19,971 nt of DNA, from positions 1-19,971 of the forward strand of contig CALGOK010000056.1 in the NCBI GenBank assembly GCA_937961295.1, read 5' to 3'. Within the stretch, counting starts at the first letter, position 1. The number at the start of each line of letters is the position of its first letter. This document shows positions 1 to 7,256 of the stretch, piece after piece. The notes under the pieces were generated by a model. It did not search any database. It saw only the letters and a list, made by a program, of their open reading frames with translations, and was not told the origin of the DNA. The position numbers were made by a program, and so were the translations under genes. This DNA comes from an uncultured Gemmatimonadota bacterium (GTDB lineage Bacteria; Gemmatimonadota; Gemmatimonadetes; Gemmatimonadales; GWC2-71-9).

Positions 1-47
1 GAGCGCAGCCTGTCACCCCGAGCGCAGCCTGTCACCCCGAGCGCAGC
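1..47. repeat. 19-bp tandem repeat, 2.5 copies
   Basis: A 19-base unit beginning gagcgcagcc occurs at 1-19 and again exactly at 20-38, followed by a 9-base partial copy at 39-47. The last copy runs into the left arm of the adjoining inverted repeat, so the tandem looks like an expansion of that arm. The array may continue beyond the left window edge. Confidence 0.9.
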
Positions 48-104
48 GAGGGGGCGGAGCCTGCCGGGCAAGTCCCGCCCCCTCGCTGCGCTCGGGGTGA
101 CAGG
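28..104. repeat. Perfect 30-bp inverted repeat upstream of the S9 peptidase gene
   Basis: Bases 28-57 are the exact reverse complement of bases 75-104, with a 17-base loop (58-74). The arm reads cctgtcaccccgagcgcagc and continues into a G run. Dispersed palindromes of this kind are common between genes in high-GC environmental bacteria. Here it ends 40 bases before the chosen start of the peptidase gene, so it may be a terminator of a gene off the left edge or a passive dispersed element. There is no T-run after either arm. Confidence 0.9.
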
Positions 105-144
105 CCTCGCAAGCTGTGCACTCAACATCCTCCGGAGTCCGACC

Positions 145-2226
145 GTGCGCTTCCGTCCTTCATTGCTCGCCGCCATGCTGGCGGTCCCGGTCCTCGGCCT
201 GCAGGCTCAGGACAAGCTCAAGGAGATGCCGGGCTACGCTCGCTACGCCGAGATGGCGCCCAAGCTCAACGAGGCGTTCGTGTCGGGGGCGGTCACGGCC
301 AGCTGGGCGGAGGATGGCCGGTCGTTCACCTATTCACACGCCGGCAAGCGGTGGCGGTTCGATGTCGGGACGCGCCGGGCCACCGAGGCCGAGGCCGGGG
401 CGAGCAGCGCGGGCGGCAACCGGCGGGGTGGGGTGGCGCGGGGGCGCCAGGCCACCGAGGCGATGTCGCCCGACTCGAGCCGCAAGGCGTTCTACCGCGA
501 CCGCAACCTGTGGGTGAGCAACACCGACGGCAGCGATGAGCGGCAGCTCACGACCGATGGCAGCGCGGAGCACCGGATCAAGTACGGCACCGCCTCGTGG
601 GTGTACGGCGAGGAGCTGGGACAGAACACCGCCATGTGGTGGTCCCCCGATGGCAGCAGGATCGCCTTCTACCGCTTCGACGAGTCGCCGGTGAAGGACT
701 ACTGGCTGCAGACCGACCAGACGGCGGTGCAGGGTGCCGTGATGATCGAGGCGTACCCGAAGGCCGGCACCGACAACCCCGTGGTCGATCTGTTCGTCCA
801 CGACATGGCCAGCGGCACCACCCGCAAGCTCGACATCCGCCTCGGCCAGCCGTTCCACGAGGACGTCGTGGGCTACTACGCGTACAACGTCACCTGGTCG
901 AAGGACGGCTCCGAGGTGCTGCTCCACCGCACCAATCGACGCCAGAACATCATGGAGTTCACTGCCTGCGCGCCGGCCACCGGGGCGTGCCGGGTGATCG
1001 TGCGCGAGGAATGGCCCGCGTCGTGGACCGACAACCGGCCCCAGATCAGCTGGCTCGAGGACGGGAGGCGCTTCATCTGGGAGTCGGAGCGCACGGGGTT
1101 CTCCAACTACTACCTCTACGACCTGTCCGGCCAGCTGCTCGCGACGCTGACCAGCCACCCGTTCGAGGTGTCCTCGATCGTCAAGGTGGATGAGAAGGCC
1201 CGCCAGCTCTGGTACACGGCCCGCAGCGGCGACAATTACATGAAGCTGCAGCTGCACCGCGTGGGGCTCGACGGCAGGGGCGACCGGCGGCTCACCGACC
1301 CGGGCTTCCACCACACCGTCACGGTGTCGCCCGACGGGCGGCACTTCACCGACGTGGCGCAGACCCACGCGACGCCACCGGTGACCCGGCTGATGGATGC
1401 CGGCGGGAAGGTGCTGGCCACGGTCGCCGAATCCGACGTGAGCGGGATGGATGCACTCGGGCTCGAGCGGGTGGAGATGTTCACCTTCACGTCGGCCGAC
1501 GGCACCACCCCCCTGCAGGGCATGCTGCACAAGCCGAGCAACTTCGACCCGTCGCGGCAGTACCCGGTGATCTTCTTCGTCTACGCCGGTCCCGGAAACA
1601 CGGGAGCATCGGAGGTCTTCCGCACCCCGCACGCGTACACCGAGTTCGGCTTCCTGTACGTGACGCTCGACACGCGCGCCGCCTCGGGGAAGGGGAAGCG
1701 CTCGCTCGACCGGATCTACCTCAAGCTCGGCGAGGTCGAGGTGGACGACATCGCCGCCGCGTCGCGCGAGCTCGCCCGCCGCCCCTACGTGGCGGGGGAC
1801 CGGGTGGGGATCTACGGCACGTCGTACGGTGGCTACGCGTCGGCGCTGGCGCTGCTCAGGCACCCCGATGCGTTCGCGGCGGCGGCGGCCTCGTCGGCGG
1901 TGACCAGCTGGCACCACTACGACACGATCTACACCGAGCGGTACATGTACACGCCGCAGGCGAACCCCGACGGGTACGAGAAGGGGAACGCGATGAAGTA
2001 CGCCAAGGACCTCCGCGGCGACCTGATGATCTACTACGGCACCGCCGACGACAACGTGCACCCCAACAACTCGATGCAGCTGATCAAGGCGCTGCAGGAC
2101 GCCGGGAAGTCGTTCCAGGTCCAGGTCGGGCCCGATGCCGGGCACACGGGGCTCAACCAGTTCCGGATGATGGAGTTCTTCATCGAGTCCCTGGTGCTCA
2201 AGCCGCGCGTGAAGCTGACCACGTGA
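145..2226 (+). CDS. Secreted S9 family peptidase, dipeptidyl-peptidase IV-like
   Basis: This is a 693-residue serine exopeptidase that probably removes N-terminal dipeptides from peptides in the periplasm. The start is taken as GTG at 145: GGAG lies 7 bases upstream, and translation gives a clean signal peptide (MRFRPSLLAAMLAVPVLGLQA, cleavage probably just before QDK). A longer reading from 97 would begin inside the intergenic inverted repeat. The N-terminal two thirds is a DPP-IV-type beta-propeller with many WSPDG-like blades. It includes WVYGEEL, where Glu156-Glu157 match the glutamate pair that binds the substrate amino terminus in DPP-IV. The C-terminal alpha/beta-hydrolase domain carries the nucleophile Ser560 in GTSYGGY, Asp635 in GTADDNVH and His667 in DAGHTG, so the catalytic triad is complete. 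The stop overlaps the next start by GTGA, suggesting translational coupling to the GH3 gene. Family assignment is firm; exact substrate is not known. Confidence 0.93.
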   Translation: MRFRPSLLAAMLAVPVLGLQAQDKLKEMPGYARYAEMAPKLNEAFVSGAVTASWAEDGRSFTYSHAGKRWRFDVGTRRATEAEAGASSAGGNRRGGVARGRQATEAMSPDSSRKAFYRDRNLWVSNTDGSDERQLTTDGSAEHRIKYGTASWVYGEELGQNTAMWWSPDGSRIAFYRFDESPVKDYWLQTDQTAVQGAVMIEAYPKAGTDNPVVDLFVHDMASGTTRKLDIRLGQPFHEDVVGYYAYNVTWSKDGSEVLLHRTNRRQNIMEFTACAPATGACRVIVREEWPASWTDNRPQISWLEDGRRFIWESERTGFSNYYLYDLSGQLLATLTSHPFEVSSIVKVDEKARQLWYTARSGDNYMKLQLHRVGLDGRGDRRLTDPGFHHTVTVSPDGRHFTDVAQTHATPPVTRLMDAGGKVLATVAESDVSGMDALGLERVEMFTFTSADGTTPLQGMLHKPSNFDPSRQYPVIFFVYAGPGNTGASEVFRTPHAYTEFGFLYVTLDTRAASGKGKRSLDRIYLKLGEVEVDDIAAASRELARRPYVAGDRVGIYGTSYGGYASALALLRHPDAFAAAAASSAVTSWHHYDTIYTERYMYTPQANPDGYEKGNAMKYAKDLRGDLMIYYGTADDNVHPNNSMQLIKALQDAGKSFQVQVGPDAGHTGLNQFRMMEFFIESLVLKPRVKLTT

Positions 2227-4871
2227 CCGCCCGGCGGACGATCCGCCGCGCCACGCTCCTCGCCTGCGCGCTGCTCGCCGGTCCTGCGGTGGGTGGCGCG
2301 CAGGTCGTTTCGGTGCCCTATCGCGACCCGGCGCTCCCGGTCGAGGCCCGCGTGCGAGACCTCCTCGCGCGGATGACGCCCGCCGAGAAGTTCTGGCAGC
2401 TGTTCATGGTGCCGGGCGACCGTGACGATTCGTCGCAGGACTGGTCGGCGGGCGCATTCGGCCTGCAGGTGGTGGCGACCGATTCGGGTCCCGATGCGGC
2501 CCGTCGCCACGCCGCCCGGATCCACGCGATCCAGCGCTACTTCACCGACTCCACCCGGCTCGGCATCCCGATCATCCCGTTTGACGAGGCGCTGCACGGC
2601 CTGATGCGGCCCGGCGCGACCGTCTTCCCGCAGGCCATCGCGCTGGCCGCGACGTGGGACACCGCGCTCATGGCGACGGTGGCGACGGCCATCGCCGCGG
2701 AGACGCGGGCCCGCGGGATCCGGCAGGTGCTCTCGCCGGTGGTGAACCTGTCGCGGGACGGGCGCTGGGGCCGCACCGAGGAGAGCTACGGCGAGGACCC
2801 GCTGCTCGCCGCGCAGATGGGCCGGGCGTTCATCCGGCCGTTCGAATCAGCCGGCATCATCGCCACGCCCAAGCACTTCGTGGCCAATGTGGGGGACGGC
2901 GGTCGCGATTCGTGGCCGATCGAGGCGAGCGAGCGTCAACTGCGCGAGACCTGGTTCCCGCCGTTCGAGGCCGCGGTCGCCACCGGCGCCCGGTCGCTGA
3001 TGACGGCGTACAACTCGGTCAATGGCGTCCCGGCGTCGCAGAACCGCTACTTGCTCACCGAGGTGCTGCGCGAGCGCTGGGGGTTCACGGGATTCGTGAT
3101 TTCGGATGCCGCAGCCACCGCCGGTGCGACAGTGCTCCACATGACCGAGGCGAGCGTCGCCTCGTCGGCGCGTCACGCGCTCGAGGCCGGGCTCGACGTG
3201 ATCTTCCAGTCGAGCTGGGAGCAGCATCGTCCATGGCTCGCGGCATTTCTCGACGGCAGCGTTCCCGATGCCCTGATGGATCGGTCGGTCGCACGCGTGC
3301 TCCGGGCCAAGTTCGAGCTCGGCCTGTTCGACGAGCAGGCGGTGGGAGCCGGCGTGGCCGTCGAATCCGTGCCGTGGTCGGCGCATGATGTCCTCGCGCG
3401 CCGCGCGGCGGTCGAGGGCATGGTGCTGCTGCGCAATCAGGGCGCGCTGCCGATCGTCCAGCCCAATCGCCGGATCGCCCTGATCGGTGACGATGCCGTC
3501 GCTCCCCGGTTTGGTGGGTACAGCGGGACCGGACGCAACGTGTCGAGCATCCTCGACGGGCTGCGCGGTACGCCGCACACGGTGATGTACGCACCAGGTC
3601 CTGGCCGCTCGAGCGACCGGTGGCGCGCCGTTCCGGCCGCCGCGTTTCCCGACGGCGTCGCCATGGACCTCTGGGACACTCCGCAGCTCGCCGGGTTGCC
3701 GGTCGTGCAGCAGCGCGTCGCCAGGATCGATTTCGCCCCCACGTTCACTGCCCCTGCTCCCGGGCTGCGCCCGGACTGGTACGCCGTGCGCTGGTCCGCG
3801 GAGCTCGCTGTGCCTCCGGGCCGACCCCGCCGACTCGCGGTGACTGGTGACGACGGCTATCGCATGTGGCTGAACGATTCCCTGGTGATCGACGCCGGCG
3901 AGCAGGTCTCCTTCGGCACGCGGGCGGTGTCCGCGATCCTGGCCCCGGGAAGCCGGCACCGGGTGCGACTGGAGTACCGCGAGGGAGCCGGAAACGGCCG
4001 GCTTCAGCTGGTGTGGGACGACGAGGATCACGAACGTGATGACGCGCGGATCGCGGAAGCGGTCGCGCTTGCACGGTCGAGCGATGTCGCGGTGATCGTG
4101 GCCGGGATCGAGGAGGGCGAGTTCCGCGATCGTGCCTCCCTGGCGTTGCCGGGGCGGCAGGAGGAGCTGATTCGACAGGTTGCCGCCACGGGCACGCCGA
4201 CGGTGGTGGTGCTGATCGGCGGCGGACCGGTCACCATGTCCTGGCTCGATGAGGTGGCCGCGGTCCTGATGGCCTGGTATCCCGGTGAGGCGGGTGGATT
4301 GGCCGTGGCCGACGTGCTGTCGGGGCGCGCCGATCCTGGTGGGCGATTGCCGATCACGTTCCCGATGGCCGAGGGACAGCTGCCGCTCACGTACGACCAC
4401 CGCCCCACCGGCCGTGGCAACGACTATCACGACCTCACTGGTCGGCCGCTGTTTCCGTTCGGGTTCGGGGAGAGCTACGCAACCTTCGAGTACGATTCGC
4501 TCGAGATCACACCTGACCGCCTCGACGCGGCGACTCCCGGTGCGGTGACGGTCCGATTCGTGGTCCGCAACATCTCGCGCCACCCCGGCACCGAGGTGCC
4601 GCAGCTCTACCTGCGCGACGAGCTGGCGACCGTCGTGCGGCCGGTGCGCTGGCTGGCGCGGTGGTCGAAGCTCCACCTCGCCCCCGGCGAGTCGCGCCGC
4701 GTGGAGTGGCGCCTCAACCCCAGCGATCTTGCCATGCTCGACCTCGAGCTCGACCGGGTGATCGAGCCCGGCGCCCTCCGGCTACTGATCGGTCGGTCGA
4801 GCCGGGAGATCCACCTCGCCGGGACCGTCGTGGTGGCCGAGAATCGGACCACCCCGGATGGGGGGCGCTGA
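2223..4871 (+). CDS. Glycoside hydrolase family 3 beta-glycosidase with PA14 domain
   Basis: This is an 882-residue retaining exo-glycosidase, probably a beta-glucosidase or beta-xylosidase acting in the periplasm on oligosaccharides. A signal peptide ends near GGAQ (about residue 26). The GH3 N-terminal barrel follows, with KHFVAN, MTAYNSVNGVP and the nucleophile Asp295 in VISDAAAT. GH3 enzymes usually have Trp or Tyr after this Asp; alanine here is unusual. The GH3 C-terminal domain is split by a PA14 domain (about 475-600, including GDDGYRMWLN), which in relatives shapes substrate choice at the active-site mouth. GIEEGEFRDR follows, where Glu633 is the likely acid/base. A fibronectin-III-like domain ends the protein (about 775-850). 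The GTG start overlaps the peptidase stop by four bases and lacks a strong Shine-Dalgarno sequence, which fits coupled translation. Sugar specificity cannot be read from the sequence. Confidence 0.93.
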   Translation: MTARRTIRRATLLACALLAGPAVGGAQVVSVPYRDPALPVEARVRDLLARMTPAEKFWQLFMVPGDRDDSSQDWSAGAFGLQVVATDSGPDAARRHAARIHAIQRYFTDSTRLGIPIIPFDEALHGLMRPGATVFPQAIALAATWDTALMATVATAIAAETRARGIRQVLSPVVNLSRDGRWGRTEESYGEDPLLAAQMGRAFIRPFESAGIIATPKHFVANVGDGGRDSWPIEASERQLRETWFPPFEAAVATGARSLMTAYNSVNGVPASQNRYLLTEVLRERWGFTGFVISDAAATAGATVLHMTEASVASSARHALEAGLDVIFQSSWEQHRPWLAAFLDGSVPDALMDRSVARVLRAKFELGLFDEQAVGAGVAVESVPWSAHDVLARRAAVEGMVLLRNQGALPIVQPNRRIALIGDDAVAPRFGGYSGTGRNVSSILDGLRGTPHTVMYAPGPGRSSDRWRAVPAAAFPDGVAMDLWDTPQLAGLPVVQQRVARIDFAPTFTAPAPGLRPDWYAVRWSAELAVPPGRPRRLAVTGDDGYRMWLNDSLVIDAGEQVSFGTRAVSAILAPGSRHRVRLEYREGAGNGRLQLVWDDEDHERDDARIAEAVALARSSDVAVIVAGIEEGEFRDRASLALPGRQEELIRQVAATGTPTVVVLIGGGPVTMSWLDEVAAVLMAWYPGEAGGLAVADVLSGRADPGGRLPITFPMAEGQLPLTYDHRPTGRGNDYHDLTGRPLFPFGFGESYATFEYDSLEITPDRLDAATPGAVTVRFVVRNISRHPGTEVPQLYLRDELATVVRPVRWLARWSKLHLAPGESRRVEWRLNPSDLAMLDLELDRVIEPGALRLLIGRSSREIHLAGTVVVAENRTTPDGGR

Positions 4872-4897
4872 GCGGCCTGGGACCTGCACCGCACCTC

Positions 4898-4926
4898 TTG
4901 TGCAGCCGGGGTGTCTGGCCGACAAT
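4898..4926 (+). promoter_or_regulatory. Candidate sigma-70-like promoter before the S8 protease gene
   Basis: TTGTGC at 4898-4903 and GACAAT at 4921-4926 are separated by 17 bases, the preferred spacing. They match the -35 and -10 consensus moderately (TTG conserved; 4 of 6 at -10). The site is in the 104-base gap after the GH3 stop, about 50 bases before the start codon. A 6-bp dyad (CTGCAC 4884-4889, GTGCAG 4900-4905) overlaps its -35 region. The assignment rests on pattern alone. Confidence 0.35.
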
Positions 4927-4975
4927 GCAGGTATCCCCGCCTCACCTTTACGCCCGACACCTCAGGAGCCGGCCC

Positions 4976-6553
4976 ATGCCTTCCAGCCTCCACCGCGCCG
5001 CGGTGGCGCTCTTGGCGCTCACCGTGGCCTGCGGACAATCGTCCGAGGTCCCGACCGCGGCACTGACGCCATCGTTGTCGTCGGCACGCAACGCGGCGAT
5101 GCAGGATCGCTACATCGTGGTGCTGCGGGACGACACCCGCGACCCCGACGGCGTGGTTGGGACCCTCTCCCGCGGAACCTCGGTGCACTACCGCTACCGC
5201 ACTGCCCTCAAGGGATTCGCGGCGACGATTCCGGCCGCGGCGCTCAGCGGGATCCTCCGCAATCCCAACGTGGCCCATGTGGAGGCCGACGCCGAAGTCT
5301 CGCTGGACGCGACGACCCAGTTCGGCGCGACGTGGGGGCTTGATCGGATCGACCAGCGCAACCTGCCGTTGTCGACCACGTACACCTATGACGCGACCGG
5401 CAGCGGAGTGCACGTCTACATCCTGGACACCGGCATCCGATCGTCGCACCAGGACTTCGGCGGCCGGGTCACCAGCGGCTTCACCTCGGTGTTCGACGGC
5501 AACGGCACCAACGACTGCAACGGCCACGGCACGCACGTCGCCGGGACGGTTGGTGGAACCACGTGGGGCGTGGCGAAGGCGGTCACGCTGGTCCCGGTCC
5601 GGGTGCTCGATTGCTCCGGATCGGGAACCTGGTCAGGGGTGATCGCCGGCATCGACTATGTGGCAGCCAATGCCAACAAGCCCGCCGTGGCGAACATGTC
5701 ACTCGGCGGCGGCGGCAGCAGCTCGGTCGACCAGGCCGTGGCCAACGCGGTGGGTTCCGGCGTGACCTTCGTGGTCTCGGCTGGCAACTCGCGTCGCGAT
5801 GCCTGCCAGTTCTCGCCGGCCCGCGAGCCGAGCGCACTCACCGTTGGTGCCACCACGTCCAGTGACAGTCGCGCCAGCTACTCCAACTACGGCAGCTGCC
5901 TCGACCTCTTTGCGCCGGGGAGCAGCATCACGTCGGCCTGGTCGACCAGCAACACCGCGACCAACACGATCAGCGGGACCTCGATGTCCTCGCCGCACGT
6001 GGCGGGCGCGGCGGCCCTCTTCCTGCAGGCCAATACCGGCGCCTCGCCGGCGCAGGTCGCGTCGTCGATCACCGGGAATGCCACCGCCAACGTGGTGGGC
6101 GATGCCCGCTCTGGCTCGCCCAACCTGCTGCTCTTCACTGGCGCCGGCGCGGTTCCGCCTCCGCCGCCTCCACCCCCGCCGCCTCCGCCGCCTCCACCCC
6201 CGCCGCCGCCTCCGCCGCCGCCCCCGCCGCCACCTCCGGGCGATGTGGTGGCTCACGTCGGCGATCTTGACGGCGGCATCCGCACGCGCGGGAGGAACTG
6301 GGCGGCCGAGGTCACCATTTCGGTCCACGATGCAGGGCATGCCCTGCTCGCCGGCGCGACGGTGAACGGCAGCTTCTCCGACGGCACCAGCGGTTCCTGC
6401 ACCACCGACGGCACCGGCAGTTGCACGGTGACGTCAGCGAACTCCAAGGACGCCGGGACGGTGGTGTTCACGGTCACCGGGATCACCGGGACCGGCATCG
6501 GCTACGACGGCGGTGCGAACCACGAGAACAGCATCAGCGTCACCGGGCCCTGA
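4976..6553 (+). CDS. Secreted S8 subtilisin-like serine protease with I9 propeptide and polyproline linker
   Basis: This is a 525-residue extracellular endopeptidase of the subtilase (proteinase K-like) family. The start is ATG 4976 with AGGAG 7 bases upstream; the reading frame stays open upstream, but that part overlaps the GH3 gene and carries no domain. The N-terminus has a hydrophobic signal ending at Cys19 (TVAC), so it may be a lipoprotein. An I9 propeptide inhibitor domain follows (about 40-108, RYIVVLRDD to HVEADAEV). The catalytic domain has Asp151 (YILDTGI), His184 (NGHGTHVAG), oxyanion Asn271 (SAGNS) and Ser336 (SGTSMSSPH), all intact. Residues 394-421 are 28 consecutive prolines, a stiff spacer to a C-terminal domain of about 100 residues. 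That domain resembles a bacterial Ig-like fold (GATVNGSFSDG, GTVVFTVTGITG). The gene stands alone and is followed by a strong hairpin. Confidence 0.93.
   Translation: MPSSLHRAAVALLALTVACGQSSEVPTAALTPSLSSARNAAMQDRYIVVLRDDTRDPDGVVGTLSRGTSVHYRYRTALKGFAATIPAAALSGILRNPNVAHVEADAEVSLDATTQFGATWGLDRIDQRNLPLSTTYTYDATGSGVHVYILDTGIRSSHQDFGGRVTSGFTSVFDGNGTNDCNGHGTHVAGTVGGTTWGVAKAVTLVPVRVLDCSGSGTWSGVIAGIDYVAANANKPAVANMSLGGGGSSSVDQAVANAVGSGVTFVVSAGNSRRDACQFSPAREPSALTVGATTSSDSRASYSNYGSCLDLFAPGSSITSAWSTSNTATNTISGTSMSSPHVAGAAALFLQANTGASPAQVASSITGNATANVVGDARSGSPNLLLFTGAGAVPPPPPPPPPPPPPPPPPPPPPPPPPPPPGDVVAHVGDLDGGIRTRGRNWAAEVTISVHDAGHALLAGATVNGSFSDGTSGSCTTDGTGSCTVTSANSKDAGTVVFTVTGITGTGIGYDGGANHENSISVTGP
6158..6205 (+). 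repeat. 24-bp tandem duplication inside the polyproline coding tract
   Basis: A 24-base unit (eight proline codons: cct ccg ccg cct cca ccc, then ccg ccg) occurs at 6158-6181 and again identically at 6182-6205. Since proline has four codons, exact codon order in both copies points to recent DNA duplication rather than chance. The whole proline tract runs 6155-6238. Confidence 0.85.
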
Positions 6554-6568
6554 TCACACCCTTCAGCG

Positions 6569-6603
6569 CGCGCCCTCCCCGGACGGTGTCCGGGGAGGGC
6601 GCG
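6569..6603. terminator. Strong hairpin between convergent genes, probable bidirectional terminator
   Basis: Bases 6569-6584 pair perfectly with 6588-6603 around a 3-base loop (ggt), a 16-bp GC-rich stem. It begins 15 bases after the protease stop and ends 23 bases before the stop of the opposing DUF6174 gene. There is no T-run, so factor-independent termination would be atypical, but the position between two converging genes supports the role. Confidence 0.7.
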
Positions 6604-6626
6604 TGGCGTTCATGGGATGGGTGTGG

Positions 6627-7082
6627 CTACTCCGTGGCGACGAAGGCTCGAACTTCGAAGAGGATCCCGGCATCGGCGATTCCGGCGCGGGCGACGAGAT
6701 TCGCCGAAACCGGGTAGCCGAGCACCGGATGGAAGTTCGCCTCGAGTCGACCGAAGACGTCGGACTCGACGAACTGCCGAATCCGGTCGAAGAGCTGGTC
6801 CACCGTGGACCACTCGTCCCACCGCTCCGACGGCACCGGTGCCTGGGTTTCGACGTTCACCAGGGCGGTGATCGCGCCGTCTGCCACGCGCACCCGGTGC
6901 CACTCGGCGTATTCGGCCGGGCAGAAGCACACCACCCGCAACTCGAACTCGTACTGTTCGGGTCCGGACCGCTCCCAGCGTCCCTCGGCGAGGGCCAGCT
7001 GGTCGAGCGGGCTGGGTCCGGTCGATCCGCACGCGGCCAATGCCAGACACAAGAACGCGGCGCTCCATCGGCTGGTCGGCAT
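6627..7082 (-). CDS. DUF6174-type lipoprotein of unknown function
   Basis: This is a small lipoprotein of 151 residues. Two adjacent ATG codons (7085 and 7082) follow an AGGAGG; the second is chosen because its spacing of 7 bases is better. The signal peptide ends in the lipobox LAAC with Cys18, so it should be anchored to a membrane facing the periplasm. The mature part fits the DUF6174 pattern as I know it: a Tyr-rich strand followed by a Cys-x-Cys pair (VVCFCP), a DGAI turn, a STVDQLFDRIRQ helix and a GYPVSANLVARAGIADAG ending. Its function is unknown. It is divergent from the DUF5916 gene and may share the regulatory dyad in the gap, but nothing in the sequence ties the two products together. 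Confidence 0.8.
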   Translation of the reverse strand: MPTSRWSAAFLCLALAACGSTGPSPLDQLALAEGRWERSGPEQYEFELRVVCFCPAEYAEWHRVRVADGAITALVNVETQAPVPSERWDEWSTVDQLFDRIRQFVESDVFGRLEANFHPVLGYPVSANLVARAGIADAGILFEVRAFVATE

Positions 7083-7162
7083 CATTGCCCCTCCTGACCG
7101 GTCATACCTCGGATCCCGGCCGAGGGTCACGATCCCGGATCAGGGACGCGGCCGGAGTCTAC

Positions 7163-7184
7163 TACTACATCTGTAACTTTACAG
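7163..7184. promoter_or_regulatory. BlaI/MecI-like operator dyad in the divergent gap
   Basis: TACTACA (7163-7169), two bases, then TGTAACT (7172-7178) resembles the BlaI/MecI/CopY operator pattern TACTACA-N2-TGTAGTA, with the left half perfect and the right half keeping TGTA. Overlapping it is a perfect 14-base dyad, CTGTAA-CT-TTACAG (7171-7184). This AT-rich patch is exceptional in an otherwise GC-rich window and lies between divergent genes, 81 bases from one start and 73 from the other. No BlaI-type gene is in the window, so the regulator is inferred from the site only. Confidence 0.45.
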
Positions 7185-7214
7185 CTGTCGCCCCCGTAGG
7201 GCCGGAGGATCGCG

Positions 7215-7228
7215 TTGCAGTGGTGCAA
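7215..7228. promoter_or_regulatory. Small dyad TTGCA-GTGG-TGCAA
   Basis: A perfect 5-bp inverted repeat with a 4-base centre lies 28 bases before the chosen DUF5916 start. It could be a second operator or a leader hairpin. A GGAGGA at 7204-7209 precedes TTG 7215, so the dyad also overlaps an alternative start. Weak evidence. Confidence 0.25.
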
Positions 7229-7256
7229 CATGAAACGTTTCGGCCCGGAGGACGTC

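Noticed and set aside
334..2145. 603-codon open frame on the - strand opposite the S9 peptidase
   Set aside because: The translation is rich in Arg, His, Val and Gly with no domain, and it lies wholly antisense to a gene with a complete catalytic triad. Long antisense frames are expected at this GC content.
2847..4676. 609-codon open frame on the - strand opposite the GH3 gene
   Set aside because: It has a low-complexity Arg/Gly/His composition, no ribosome site or motif, and is fully antisense to GH3.
4661..4975. N-terminal extension of the S8 protease by 105 residues
   Set aside because: It overlaps the end of the GH3 gene and lacks domain features, while ATG 4976 has AGGAG and begins a signal peptide.
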